NCBI GenBank assembly: GCA_034620365.1
Contig: JAQGEQ010000281.1
Coordinates: 496,001-560,000, forward strand
Length of the DNA stretch: 64,000 bases
Direction of reading: 5' to 3'
Source: Pegea sp. RAD2-039
Lineage: Eukaryota; Chordata; Thaliacea; Salpida; Salpidae
Shown in pieces: positions 13,187-25,500 of the stretch; position 1 is the first letter of the stretch; each line of letters begins with the position of its first letter. Both the position numbers and the translations under genes were made by a program. The notes beneath the pieces are model-generated. The model was not told the DNA's origin. It made no database searches and saw only the letters and a program-made list of their open reading frames with translations.

Positions 13187-13664
13187 CTAGAAAAAATATA
13201 TGGTTTTGTGGTTGATCTCATATAAAATTAATTTTTGAATTAAAATTTTATTTTGTTAATTAGAAAAACCGTTGATAAAGGTAAATAACCAATGATGTAA
13301 AATGTGATTTGTTGTGAACAAGAATTCTAACTCGTGATCATCTTTAAAAGTTTAAACAAAATAAACCTTATTTGTTGATAAAGTTTAATCTATCAAATTG
13401 AAACGTGTTAATAGACATGAAAATAATTAATTATACTTGTGTTAAAGTACAAAAAAATATTTCAGAAAACTTTAGTTATTTTTACCAATAATTATCCAGT
13501 TTAGTTTTTATTCATCTTGATTATATTTCTTCAAAACTTCAAGTACAGTTGTCTTCATCACGATTTGCTGACTATTTTTCCGGTCCGGATATTACAATCT
13601 AAATTATGACAAAAGTATCTTGTTAAGTTATGGAACAAATAGGTAAACAATAAGAAGTATTAGA

Positions 13665-14350
13665 TTAAGTTCATATTTTTTCATGGCATGCAACTGAATA
13701 CCAGTTTTTCACTTTCTTGCTTTATATTTAAAAAAGATGATCACGTGATGTTTACTTTTATTCTTCAACATTTTTAGGATTGTTATTGACTTTGAAAATT
13801 GTTATTCCTATATATATTTAAGATATACAAATTGTTCTACCAATAAAATAATTTATTTTGTTTTCAATAAAATAAAAAATTAAATTTATAAATTTATAAT
13901 TTAAAAAATTATTTGACTTCTATTTTATTGTGATCGATGTGATTTTAGGTTATTCCAATTCTTTGTTGAATACTTAGAAAATTGCTTACTATTTATATAT
14001 TAAAAAAAACTTGTTTGAAAATAAATACAAAATATCATATTTATGTTAAATCGTGAAATTAAATCAAAATTAAACGTTTGATCGTCAAATTTAAGATTAA
14101 GTAGCTATTACTCGAGTTGATTAAAAACTTCATTATGTAGATCTTGGGGTCGATCTCTGAGCCTAATTGTAGCAAAAAGACTAGATGTTGGCTTGATACA
14201 AACAATAGTTTGAATAACAGCTGTAAAACAAATATTTTAGTAGATAAGCATAGTCCACCTTGATTAGTAGCTTAGCCAGAAAAATATAATTCTAAAAAAA
14301 CATTCTATTGATGTCCACTCAATTGTTTACTTTCTAGTAAATGTCAAAGA
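13665..14350. repeat. Insertion interrupting the duplicated block
   Basis: The duplicate pair 2640-3560 and 13000-14557 is collinear except that about 690 bp here has no counterpart in the first copy. The left edge falls after 'ggtaaacaataagaagta' and the right edge before 'cagagtatttta'. No terminal repeats or transposase frame are apparent, so its nature is unknown; a deletion from the first copy is equally possible. Confidence 0.35.
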
Positions 14351-14425
14351 AGCCCAGAGTATTTTACTGTATTTTGTATAATCAACAAATCTCATACTTA
14401 TTTATGTCGAAAATATGACAGCAAG

Positions 14426-14865
14426 CTAGTATCTCATAACTTCTTCAAAAATTAAATCTAAGTAAGGTTGACCATTGTAAGATGAATCCGAAAGCAACTG
14501 TATCCTTTTGGAGTAGGTTGGTTGAGGAACACATATTTTCTTTACCACTTCCTCATTCTAGATAAATTATTATCTAATCAACAGATTTTAATAAAAATTG
14601 CTTTCATTAAAGAAAGGATTTTATTATATCATTATTAGTTTTTTAACTGGGATAGTAAAATTCTTTTTCTTTTTGGCTTTCTTCATTAGGTCTAAGCAAA
14701 ATTGAAGTGTGATGAATTTACCTTTAGGGTTGTTATGTATAAGTAGATTGAAATTGAATTCATCTGTTGTTATTTTCAACAACCACAAAGGAATGAGATT
14801 GATCAGTGATCTTATGAACTGACTGCTATGTCCTCTATGATCTTCGTCGTCGGATTCGAATCCCT
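14426..14865 (-). CDS. Three phased exons of an unknown protein (partial)
   Basis: Three minus-strand exons join in frame: 14722-14865 (begins after atcatag, ends at gtaaat), 14648-14691 (44 nt, after gcttag, donor gttaaa) and 14426-14557 (after ttatctag, ends at a stop). Splice phases agree at both joins, giving about 105 residues. The first exon has an acidic start (FESDDEDHRGH) and a hydrophobic helix (SLINLIPLWLL); the second is Lys-rich (KKAKKKKNFTIP); the third ends in the Ser/Lys segment shared with 3432-3554. No start codon is visible, so an upstream exon is missing from the model. Function unknown. The matching phases make chance unlikely, but the protein may be degenerate. Confidence 0.45.
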
Positions 14866-17436
14866 CTATGATATCAGAAGTTTAGAAAACTGTGCAATAT
14901 AAGAAGATCAATTTTTACAAGATTTGTAAACTAATATCAATTCTAAAAGTCTTAATTAAAACATAAAATTGCTAGTACGTTTTACAATTAGGAGGATCTC
15001 CAATCTGTAGATATCAGGCTTCATCTCTCAGTTCACTGGTAGAAAAGCGCTGGAAGTAAACCCTAAAGAAAAAATTAAATTTAAATAAAGTTAAAAATTA
15101 TTGGTAGTTGAGTATTTTCCAATCTGATATCTCCAAAATAATTCTAACTTGTGGGATAGAATTTAATTAGATTATTAAAAACAATTAGTTAAAGCTAATT
15201 AATCCTTGAATTTTGTTATCACTTGTTGTAAACAAGATTTTAACGGTTGAGTAATATCTAGTATTTAAAAAAGATAATTTTTATTTTTTGATAACGATCA
15301 ATAATCGAATTAAAAAATGTTGATAGGCATGAAAATGATAATCAATTTTTATAGTAAGGTGTAAAATACAAATTCTTAAAAATGAACAGAAAAGAGCAAC
15401 TTTTAAGAAGAGTAAAGTTAATTTTGAATGAATAAGTATAATATTATTATTATTATATATTACCATATTCTTTTTCTAAACCTCAAATACAGTTGTCTAA
15501 AAGGAGATTCACATTTTATTTTCTTCGTTGGATATTACAAAATAAATTATGACATGTGTTACTCATTACATTATAAAAGAAATATGGAAACAATAGAAAA
15601 ATTGGATTAAACAAATTTTATTAATCCATTCAAATGATAAACTAGTTTTTCACCTGCTGACTTCATATTATAAAGATAAAATCAGGTGAAGTATTCTTTT
15701 GTTTATCTACATAATTAAGTGTCTTACATTTTTGCATATTGGTTTTGCTATTAATATTGTTATTAAATTAAAATCCCCCAAAATACAAAGTTCAGGACAC
15801 ACAACACTCTTCAGAACCTTCAATAAGGCCTTGACTCACCATTAATTTTTAGCCAATTAAAAGTTTTATAACTTCTAATATTTTAAGTCATAATTTAAGC
15901 AAACCATTTTTTAATTATTTTTTAAATTGTAGAAAGTTAATATCGGGTAGATTCCTAATTTTAAAAAGTAATTTTTGTAAATAATTTAACATCCAAAAGT
16001 ACTTTGATGAAACAATTTTTCATAATGACTTTTATTTTTCTAGATATAATTTTCAAGCTTGAAAAATAAAGTTAAATGTAAATTGTTATTTTATTATTTA
16101 TTATAATTTAATATGTTACTAAGTTTATATTTTGTTTGTTTTTATTTGACTAAAATGTTTTTATGGAAAAAGTATTGTTCCCTAATGATATTCAGTCAAC
16201 TTTTCTAACCCTGTTAATTTGAGCATTTACAGAATAAAGTAAACTGAAAGAGATTATAATATATTTTTTTAATATTTGTTGTCTTAGACAGTATTTAATA
16301 ATTAATACTGGTTCACTTGGTCAACAACGGCAGTGATGACAATTCTTAATTGAACAGGGGATGTCCCTGATGACGTGTTTAGGTCAATATATAACAAGAA
16401 CTTGGTACTTTCTTTCTTTTTCTAGTTTGTCCTTGTACAGGTAGTTACTGTTGGATTTAAGAAACATATTTTCGGGACAAATTTTTTTTATATTTTGTTA
16501 CACACTATTAACTGTTCTCCAAAAGCTTGTTTATCCTGCAAACTACTTGTTTATCATGAATTTATTAAATCAGAAAAAAATTCGAAATTAACAGTTAATA
16601 AACTGGTTAAACCAATTAACTCTTTTTTTCTCAGTGTATATGTATATAAAAAATAAATTATTTAAAGTATTTATATATAAAGTATTTGTTCATAAAATTA
16701 CATTTTAAAAACTTGTAGTTTTATTTTTGTTTTGACAATTATTTTTCTTTAAATTTACCGAAAAATTTTACAAATAAAGGTATTTAACTTATTCATGAAG
16801 TGTGATTATCTGCACCAATAGATTAAATAAACAAAACTTATAGATTTTATCATTCTTATCAAATAAATAGGGGCAACTAGTATACTAAATCTATTTTCAT
16901 TTTGAATAATAACAAGATTGTTTACTTTAAAAAATCGCTGCTTTTTATTTTGCACTTGAAAATATTTTTAACTTGTTTATTTATTTTGTTTTTTGAAGTA
17001 TTCTTACATATTTAAGACAGTTTGTTTTAAAATGCTTTATTAATCTGAATTTGTAATCATATTTCATATGTATTTATCATATTAAAAATAATTTATATTA
17101 TAAGTATCTAAACAAAATGATTTTTATTTTAAAATTGCATGTTTAATAGTTTAGATATCATTACATATATATATTAATTAAGATTTAATGACATTTTAAG
17201 CAGAGATCAAAATTAATGCGTTCATAATCAAATTTTATGGAAATCTATTTTTCTAAAAGATGATTAAATTCTATTTTTAATGTCATATTAATTTTATTTA
17301 TGTCATTAGCTCAAAGTTTAAAATAAGATATTGTTTTAAGTAAATAATTAGTTATTATTAAAGAATTTATATCTGATTAATTATTTAGTTTGGACTCAAA
17401 TAACCAATCTTTTCTAATCAAAGAATTATTTTTCAG
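14866..17436. other. AT-rich spacer with a diverged third copy of the 13-kb block
   Basis: About 15160-15560 is a diverged copy of 13220-13620 (shared order of short blocks, such as the 'aatttaattagattatt' region and the tail near 'acagttgtc'). 15767-16245 is an inverted copy of 44025-44490. No gene is supported between 14866 and 17436. Confidence 0.5.
15767..16245 (-). repeat. Inverted copy of the 44.0-44.5 kb LINE 5' region
   Basis: The reverse complement of this stretch matches 44025-44490, including the 'ggtgagtcaaggccttattg' block that leads into the LINE endonuclease frame. Only the first codons of the endonuclease region are included, so this is a truncated fragment carrying sequence upstream of the LINE ORF. 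Divergence is moderate, with several indels. Confidence 0.6.
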
Positions 17437-17558
17437 GAAGTAATGAAGGAAAAACTAAAGATCTTGAATCGGATAACACTCAGTAGCAAATCTCTGATGA
17501 AGTCCATTACACCAATATTTCAAGGTCAAAAGAAGTTCACTTTCACTTTCCAACACAG
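17437..17558 (+). CDS. Possible isolated exon, unknown
   Basis: Between an acceptor (tatttttcag) and a donor-like gtagat there are 122 nt open in one frame for 40 codons (contains LNRITLSSKSLMKSITPIF). Base composition is less AT-rich than its surroundings. No flanking exon was found. It may be a lone exon of a split gene, a relic, or chance. Confidence 0.25.
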
Positions 17559-18673
17559 GTAGATGGTTTTAATAATTTTATTTTATATAATTAGCCTTCT
17601 AAAACTAACTATACATATATATATTTAGAAAGATTTGGTTTTTATAAATTTGTTTTTAATAATATAATAATTGGAAAACCTCTGGTTTCAATTAAAAAAA
17701 ATAGTAATGGACATTAGTTAATTTAAATAATAAATAATTGGAGATATATAGTAGATCAATTTGAGAGGTAGACATAAATAAAAAGAAAATATTCAACTTT
17801 TTGGATAATTGAAAATTTAAAATATTTTTAAAAGTTATATTTTAAATAATTACGATTAATGTGAAAAAGAAAAATATGAAAACACCTTTACAAAATGTTA
17901 GGAATATTTTCATCTGATGCTAGGTCATTGAAAAAAAGTTGTTAAGGATAAATTATTTATATTATCTACAAGTAAATTAAAATTACTCGGCTTTTACTTA
18001 AAAGAAATTGGTTTTTGAATTTAAAAAATGTGATAACTTTCAAAATTAATCACCATATTTTCCATTTTATAAATACTTTAAAATAATAGCCTAATCGTAT
18101 TTTATAAATTTACTATATATATATGTGCTGATTTACAATATAAATAAGGTTGTTGATGTTGACGAAAAAGTACTGATTATATTTTTATAAATATTATCAA
18201 ATATGTTCAATTTTGAAAATCAAATAACTGATTTAAAAACCATTAAAACCTAAATGAAAATATCAAGGTGTACAACGAATCTTTTGTAATATGCAATATT
18301 AAATAATCGATATTTATAATAAAATTTGTAAAATAAAAGGAACACATTTGTGATCGAAATGATTAAGTTTAAGATTGAATATAATATATAATATAAGATT
18401 AAAATCTTTATCTGCAGATTGAATTTCATTAAATGTGTAATTTGTCAAATAAATTAAATTGAATAAATAATAAATCTTTATTTATATAATATAATAGATT
18501 GTATTAATATATTGGTTTATATTAATAAAAATTGGTATTTATTGGAGAAAAATATAAAATAGAATAGAAAGCCAACATATGGCATTTTCAGATAAAATTT
18601 ATTTCATTTGAAATACTTGAAATACTTTTCAGGTAATTGGAAATTAATACCATGTTCACATAAAAGATAACTA
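17559..18673. other. AT-rich spacer before the tandem array
   Basis: No gene, RNA or clear repeat is seen. The sequence is extremely AT-rich and ends where similarity to the 1.54-kb units begins. Confidence 0.6.
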
Positions 18674-21600
18674 TAATAATTAGAATTAATGTGACAACGA
18701 ACAAGATAAAAATCAAAAGTCGGCATTTTAAAATGAAAAAATAATAAATGTAATCTAACCTAATCAAAAAAGCTGCAAGTTAAAAAATAATCGAATTTAA
18801 AATTTGTTATTTGTATTTTGAAAATGAAAAAGTTTTTAACTTTAATTTATGAATTTATAATAGTTTCGAGAAATTCATTTTTCCTTATTACTATAGGCCT
18901 GAAATAATTTGTTTAATTTGTTTGAGTATCCTTACAGGACTTTGAATTCCCATAGAAGACAAAGGAAAGATTTAACTTCTTAAAGAATTTATAAAATTAT
19001 CCTCCTTTCGATAATTATCCAGGATGTTTCAATCTTTCTTCAAGATGAAGCTTACTTAGAAAATCAAAAAAATAAGTGAATTGATAAAAAGTAGATATTT
19101 CAACTTAAAATAAAAAGATCTTGAAACTTTAACTCATTTTTGATTTAAAATACAAATTACCGAAGCAGATCTTTAAAAATACATCTAAAGAGTTGAAAAC
19201 TAAGTTCGATTTATTTTCAGCCACTTAATGGAGAAGGTTTCTGAAGATGTTTGTAGTTGAAGTTGTGATCTTCCATTTTTGAACAAACAAGTAATAAACA
19301 AAAACTGAAACTAAGCAAAAACCCTTGCTGTTTTAATACAAGTCTAAAGAGTAGTGAAAATAGAGAGTAAGTTAGTTTGCAAGTAAGTTAAACATTAACT
19401 TATTTGTAAATTAACTTTCAGCCTCGCCCAATTTTACTCTAATTCGATCTCGTCTCAGTGATTGAAGGTTTGTCATAAACAGAAGATGTCGCTGCAAACT
19501 CAATATCAGCTATCACCCAACAGTAAATGTTTACATGGTAAGAATTTACTTCCCAACTTGCAGTGCTTGTAAGCTTGTTTTTTGTACACAGTATTTTGCC
19601 GCAGAAGAAGATAAGAAACAAAGAAAAGTTTCAAACAAAATTGAGTTCAAACAAAATAATATAGAAATAAAAATTGGAAATAAGCGCAAGACTTGCAGAT
19701 CTACTACAAGTCTAACGAGGAGTTCAAATAAAATGTAAGTTGGTTTGTAGGTAATTCGAAAATTAACTTACCGAGAAACCAACTTACAGATTTGACAAAG
19801 TCTGATTAGATATCTTCTGATTGATCGGAGGATTGTTAAGAATTCAGTATCATCGACACTTCAATCAATAAATTCAAATAAAATATAATTTAAATTATTA
19901 GAATCAATGTGGCAAAGAACAAGATGAAAACCAAAAGTTGGTATTTCAAAACAACCAAATAATAAATGTAATCTAACCTAATTAAAAAAGCTGCAAGTTA
20001 AAAAATAATCGAATTTAAAATTTGTTATTTGCATTTTGAAAATGAAAAAGTTTTTAACTTTAATTTATGAATTTATAATAGTTTCAAGAAATTCATTTCT
20101 CCTTATTACTATAGGCCTGAAATAATTTGTTTAACTTGTTTGAGTATCCTTACAGGACTATCAATTCCCATAGAAGACAAAGGAAAGATTTAACTTCTTA
20201 AAGAATTTATAAAATTATCCTCCTTTCGATAATTATCCAGGATGTTTCAATCTTTCTTCAAGATGAAGCTTACTTAGAAAATCAAAAAAAAAATAAGTGA
20301 ATTGATAAAAAGTAGATATTTCAACTTAAAATAAAAGGATCTTAAAACTTCAACTCTTTGTTGTTTTAAATTACAAATTACCAAAGCAGATCTTTAAAAA
20401 TACATCTAAAGAGTTGAGAACTAAGATCTTTTTATTTTCAGCCACTTGATGGAGATGGTTTCTGAATTTGTTTGTAGTTGAAGTTGTGATCTTCCATTTT
20501 TGAACAAACAAGTAATAAACAAAAACTGAAACTAAGCAAAAACCTTGCTGTTTTACTACAAGTCTAAAGAGTAGTTCAAATAGAGAGTAAGTTAGTTTGC
20601 AAGTAAGTTTTAAATTAACTTATTTGTAAATTAACTTTCAGCTTCGCCCAATTTTACTCTAATTCGATCTCGTCTCAGTGATAGAAGGTTTGTCATAAAC
20701 AGAAGATGTCGCTGCAAATTCAATTTCATCTAACAAGCAGCAGTAAATGTTTACATAGTAAGAATTTACTTCCCAACTTGCAGTGGTTGTGAGCTTGTTT
20801 TTTGTACACAGTATTTTGCCGCAGTAGAAGATAAGAAACAATGAAAAATTTCAAACAAAATTGAGTTCAAACAAAATAATAAAGAAATAAAAATTGGAAA
20901 TAAGCGCAAGACTTGCAGATCTACTACAAGTCTAACGAGGAGTTCAAATAAAATGTAAGTTGGTTTGTAGGTAAGTCGAAAATTAACTTACCGAGAAACC
21001 AACTTACAGATTCGACAAAGTCTGATTAGATATCTTCTGATTGATTGAAGGTTTTTAAAAAATGCAAGAAGCAAAATCAATTTCATACATAGTAAGTTCT
21101 TTTATGCCAACTTTGCTATGTAATAAACTATTTTTTTGTAAATAAGGTTTACGGAAGAAGAAATATGAAACATGTATTTGATTGTGTTCAAACAAATCAG
21201 TAGAAATAGAGGAAATAGAAATTAGACACAAGACTCCATGGTTTTCTAAAGAGTAGTGCAACTGAAGAATAAGTGGATTTGTAGGTAAGTTAAAAATTAA
21301 CTTACCTATGAACCAACTTACAGATTCGACAAAGTCTGATTAGATATCTTCTGAATGATTGGAGGTTTTTTAAGAAGAAGGTTTCATCGACACTTCAATC
21401 AATAAATTCAAATAAAATATAATTTGAATTATTAGAATTAATGAGGCAAAGAACAAGATGAAAATCAAAAGTTGGTATTTCAAAACAACCAAATAATAAA
21501 TGTAATCTAACCTAATTAAAAAAGCTGCAAGTTAAAAAATAATCGAATTTAAAATTTGTTATTTGTATTTTGAAAATGTAAAAGTTTTTAACTTTAATTT

Positions 21601-22121
21601 ATGAATTTATAATAGTTTCGAGAAAATCATTTCTCCTTATTACTATAGGCCTGAAATAATTTGTTTAACTTGTTTGAGTATCCTTACAGGACTATCAATT
21701 CCCATAGAAGACAAAGGAAAGATTTAACTTCTTAAAGAATTTATAAAATTATCTTCCTTTCGATATTTATCCAGGATGTTTCAATCTTTCTTCAAGATGA
21801 AGCTTACTTAGAAAATCAAAAAAGAAACAAGTGAATTGATAAAAAGTAGATATTTCAACTTAAAATAAAAGGATCTTGAAACTTTAACTCATTGTTGATT
21901 TAAAATACAAATTACCGAAGCAGATCTTTAAAAATACATCTATAGTGTTGAAAACTAAGTTCGATTTATTTTCAGCCACTTAATGGAGAAGGTTTCTGAA
22001 GATGTTTGTGGTTGAAGTTGTGATCTTCCATTTTTGAACAAACAAGTAATAAACAAAAACTGAAACTAAGCAAAAACCCTTGCTGTTGTAATACAAGTCT
22101 AAAGAGTAGTGATAATAGAGA

Positions 22122-22176
22122 GTAAGTTAGTTTGCAAGTAAGTTTAAAATTAACTTATTTGTAAATTAACTTTCAG
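22122..22176 (+). repeat. Intron-shaped 55-nt segment of sub-repeat A (representative)
   Basis: Starts GTAAGT and ends TTTCAG, 55 nt. It aligns position by position with the 55-nt segments of B and C, but its arms have diverged (AAGTTAGTTTG against GTAAATTAACTT), so the hairpin is weaker. It recurs once per unit. The following bases stay open in one plus frame for about 37 codons. Confidence 0.6.
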
Positions 22177-22292
22177 CTTCGCGCAATTTTACTCTAATTC
22201 GATCTCGTCTCAGTGATAGAAGGTTTGTCATAAACAGAAAATGTCGCTGCAAATTCAATTTCAGCTATCGTCCAACAGTAAATGTTTACATG

Positions 22293-22346
22293 GTAAGAAT
22301 TTACTTCCCAACTTGCAGTGGTTGTGAACTTGTTTTTTGTACACAG
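22293..22346 (+). repeat. Intron-shaped 54-nt segment of sub-repeat B (representative)
   Basis: Starts GTAAG and ends ACACAG, exactly 54 nt. The aligned segment in sub-repeat C (from 22636) has the same length in copies that retain the CAG end. Because 54 is a multiple of three and the segment has no stop in the surrounding plus frame, splicing or retention would both keep that frame. Confidence 0.5.
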
Positions 22347-22498
22347 TATTTTGCCGCAGAAGAAGATAAGAAAGAAAGAAAAAAAGAAAAATTTCAAACA
22401 AAATTGTCTTCAAACAAAATAATATAGAAAAAAAAAATTGGAAATAAGCGCAAGACTTGAAGATCTACTACAAGTCTAACGAGGAGTTCAAATAAAAT

Positions 22499-22553
22499 GT
22501 AAGTTGGTTTGTAGGTAAGTCGAAAATTAACTTACCGAGAAACCAACTTACAG
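22499..22553 (+). repeat. 55-nt intron-shaped palindrome of sub-repeat B (representative)
   Basis: The segment starts GTAAGTTGGTTT and ends AAACCAACTTAC-AG. The two 12-nt ends are perfect reverse complements, and an inner pair GGTAAGT/ACTTACC extends the stem after a 3-nt internal loop. It therefore combines a consensus donor, a consensus acceptor and a nearly full-length hairpin. The same element appears once in every unit with very few changes. Its sub-repeat C sister is at 22813-22867. Resemblance to introner elements is inference. Confidence 0.7.
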
Positions 22554-25500
22554 ATTCGACAAAGTCTGATTAGATATCTTCTGATTGATTGAAGGTTTTT
22601 AAAAAATGCAAGAAGCAAAATCAATTTCATACATAGTAAGTTCTTTTATGCCAACTTTGCTATATTATAAACTATTTTTTTGTAAATAAGGTTTACGGAA
22701 GAAGAAATATGAAACATGTATTCGATTGTGTTCAAACAAATCAGTAGAAATAGAGGAAATAGAAATTAGACACAAGACTCCATGGTTTTCTAAAGAGTAG
22801 TGCAACTGAAGAGTAATTGGATTTGTAGGTAAGTTAAAAATTAACTTACCTATGAACCAACTTACAGATTCGACAAAGTCTGATTAGATATCTTCTGAAT
22901 GATTGGAGGTTTTTTAAGAAGAAGGTTTCATCGACACTTCAATCAATAAATTCAAATAAAATATAATTTGAATTATTAGAATTAATGAGGCAAAGAACAA
23001 GATGAAAATCAAAAGTTGGTATTTCAAAACAACCAAATAATAAATGTAATCTAACCTAATCAAAAAAGCTGCAAGTTAAAAAATAATCGAATTTAAAATT
23101 TGTTATTTGTATTTTGAAAATGTAAAAGTTTTTAACTTTAATTTATGAATTTATAATAGTTTCGAGAAATTCATTTTTCCTTATTACTATAGGCCTGAAA
23201 TAATTTGTTTAACTTGTTTGAGTATCCTTACAGGACTATCAATTCCCATAGAAGACAAAGAAATGATTTAACTTCTTCAAGAATTTATAAAATTATCCTC
23301 ATTCGATAATTATCCAGGATGTTTCAATCTTTCTTCAAGATGAAGCTTACTTAGAAAATCTAAAAAATAAGTGAATTGATAAAAAGTAGATATTTCAACT
23401 TAAAATAAAAGGATCTTGAAACTTTAACTCTTTGTTGATTTAAAATACAAATTACCGTAGCAGATCTTTAAAAATACATCTAAGGAGTTGAGAACTAAGA
23501 TCTTTTTATTTTCAGCCACTTGATGGAGATGGTTTCTGAAGATGTTTGTAGTTGAAGTTCTGTTCTTCCATTTTTGAACAAACAAGTAATAAACAAAAAC
23601 TGAAACTAAGCAAAAACCTTGCTGTTTTACTACAAGTCTAAAGAGTTGTGAAAATAGAGAGTAAGTTAGTTTGCAAGTAGGTTAAACATTAACTTATTTG
23701 TAAATTAACTTTCAGCTTCGCCCAATTTTACTCTAATTTGATCTCGTCTTAGTGATAGAAGGTTTGTCATAAACAGAAAATGTCGCTGCAAATTCAATTT
23801 CAGCTATCACCCAACAGTAAATGTTTAAATGGTAAGAATTTACTTCCCAACTTGCAGTGGTTGTGAACTTGTTTTTTGTACACAGTATTTTGCCGCAGAA
23901 GAAGATAAGAAAGAAAGAAAAAAAGAAAAATTTCAAACAAAATTGTCTTCAAACAAAATAATATAGAAAAAAAAAATTGGAAATAAGCGCAAGACTTGAA
24001 GATCTACTACAAGTCTAACGAGGAGTTCAAATAAAATGTAAGTTGATTTGTAGGTAAGTTGAAAATTAACTTACCGAGAAACCAACTTACAGATTCGACA
24101 AAGTCTGATTAGATATCTTCTGATTGATTGAAGGTTTTTAAAAAATGCAAGAAGCAAAATCAATTTCATACATAGTAAGTTTTTTATGCCAACTTTGCTA
24201 TGTTATAAACTATTTTTTTGTAAATAAGGTTTACGGAAGAAGAAATATGAAACATGTATTCGATTGTATTCAAACAAATCAGTAGAAATAGAGGAAATAG
24301 AAATTAGACACAAGACTCCATGGTTTTCTAACGAGTAGTGCAACTGAAGAGTAAGTGGATCTGTAGGTAAGTCGAAAATTAACTTACCTATGAACCAACT
24401 TACAGAATCGACAAAGTCTGATTAGATATCTTCTGAATGATTGGACGTTTTTTAAGAAGAAGGTTTCATCGACACTTCAATCAATAAATTCAAATAAAAT
24501 GTAATTTGAATTATTAGAATTAATGAGGCAAAGAACAAGATGAAAACCAAAAGTTGGTATTTCAAAACAACCAAATAATAAAATGAATCTAACCTAATCA
24601 AAAAAGCTACAAGTAAAAAATAATCAAATTTAAAATTTGTTATTTGTATTTTGAAAATGAAAAAGTTTTTAACTTTAATTTATGAATTTATAATAGTTTC
24701 GAGAAATTCATTTTTCCTTATTACTATATGCCTGAAATAATTTGTTTAACTTGTTTGAGTATCCTTACAGGACTATCAATTCCCATAGAAGACAAAGGAA
24801 AGATTTAACTTCTTAAAGAATAAATAAAATTATGCTCCTTTCGATAATTATCCAGGATGTTTCAATCTTTCTTCAAGATGAAGCTTACTTAGAAAATCAA
24901 AAAAATAAGTGAATTGATAAAAAGTAGATATTTCAGCTTAAAATAAAAGGATCTTGAAACTTTAACTCTTTGTTGATTTAAAATACAAATTACCGAAGCA
25001 GATCTTTAAAAATACATCTAAAGAGTTGAAAATTTAGATCTTTTTATTTTCAGCCACTTAATGGAGAAGGTTTCTGAAGATGTTTGTGGTTGAAGTTGTG
25101 ATCTTCCATTTTTGAACAAACAAGTAATAAACAAAAACTGAAACTAAGCAAAAACCCTTGCTGTTTTACTACAAGTCTAAAGAGTAGTGCAAATATAGAG
25201 TAAGTTAGTTTGCAAGTAAGTTTAAACATTAACTTATTTGTAAATTAACTTTCAGCTTCGCCCAATTTTACTCTAATTCGATCTCGTCTTAGTGATAGAA
25301 GGTTTGTCAAAAACAGAAGATGTCGCTGCAAATTCAATTTCAGCTATCACCCAACAGTAAAGGTTTACATGGTAAGAATTTACTTCCCAACTTGCAGTTG
25401 TTGTAAACTTGTTTTTTGTACACAGTATTTTGCCGCAGAAGAAGATAAGAAACAAAGAAAAAAAGAAAAATTTCAAACAAAATTGAGTTCAAACAAAATA

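Noticed and set aside
15281-15610. Overlapping 60-codon frames on both strands
   Set aside because: AT-driven composition, no splice signals, and the stretch is a diverged noncoding copy of 13.2-13.6 kb.
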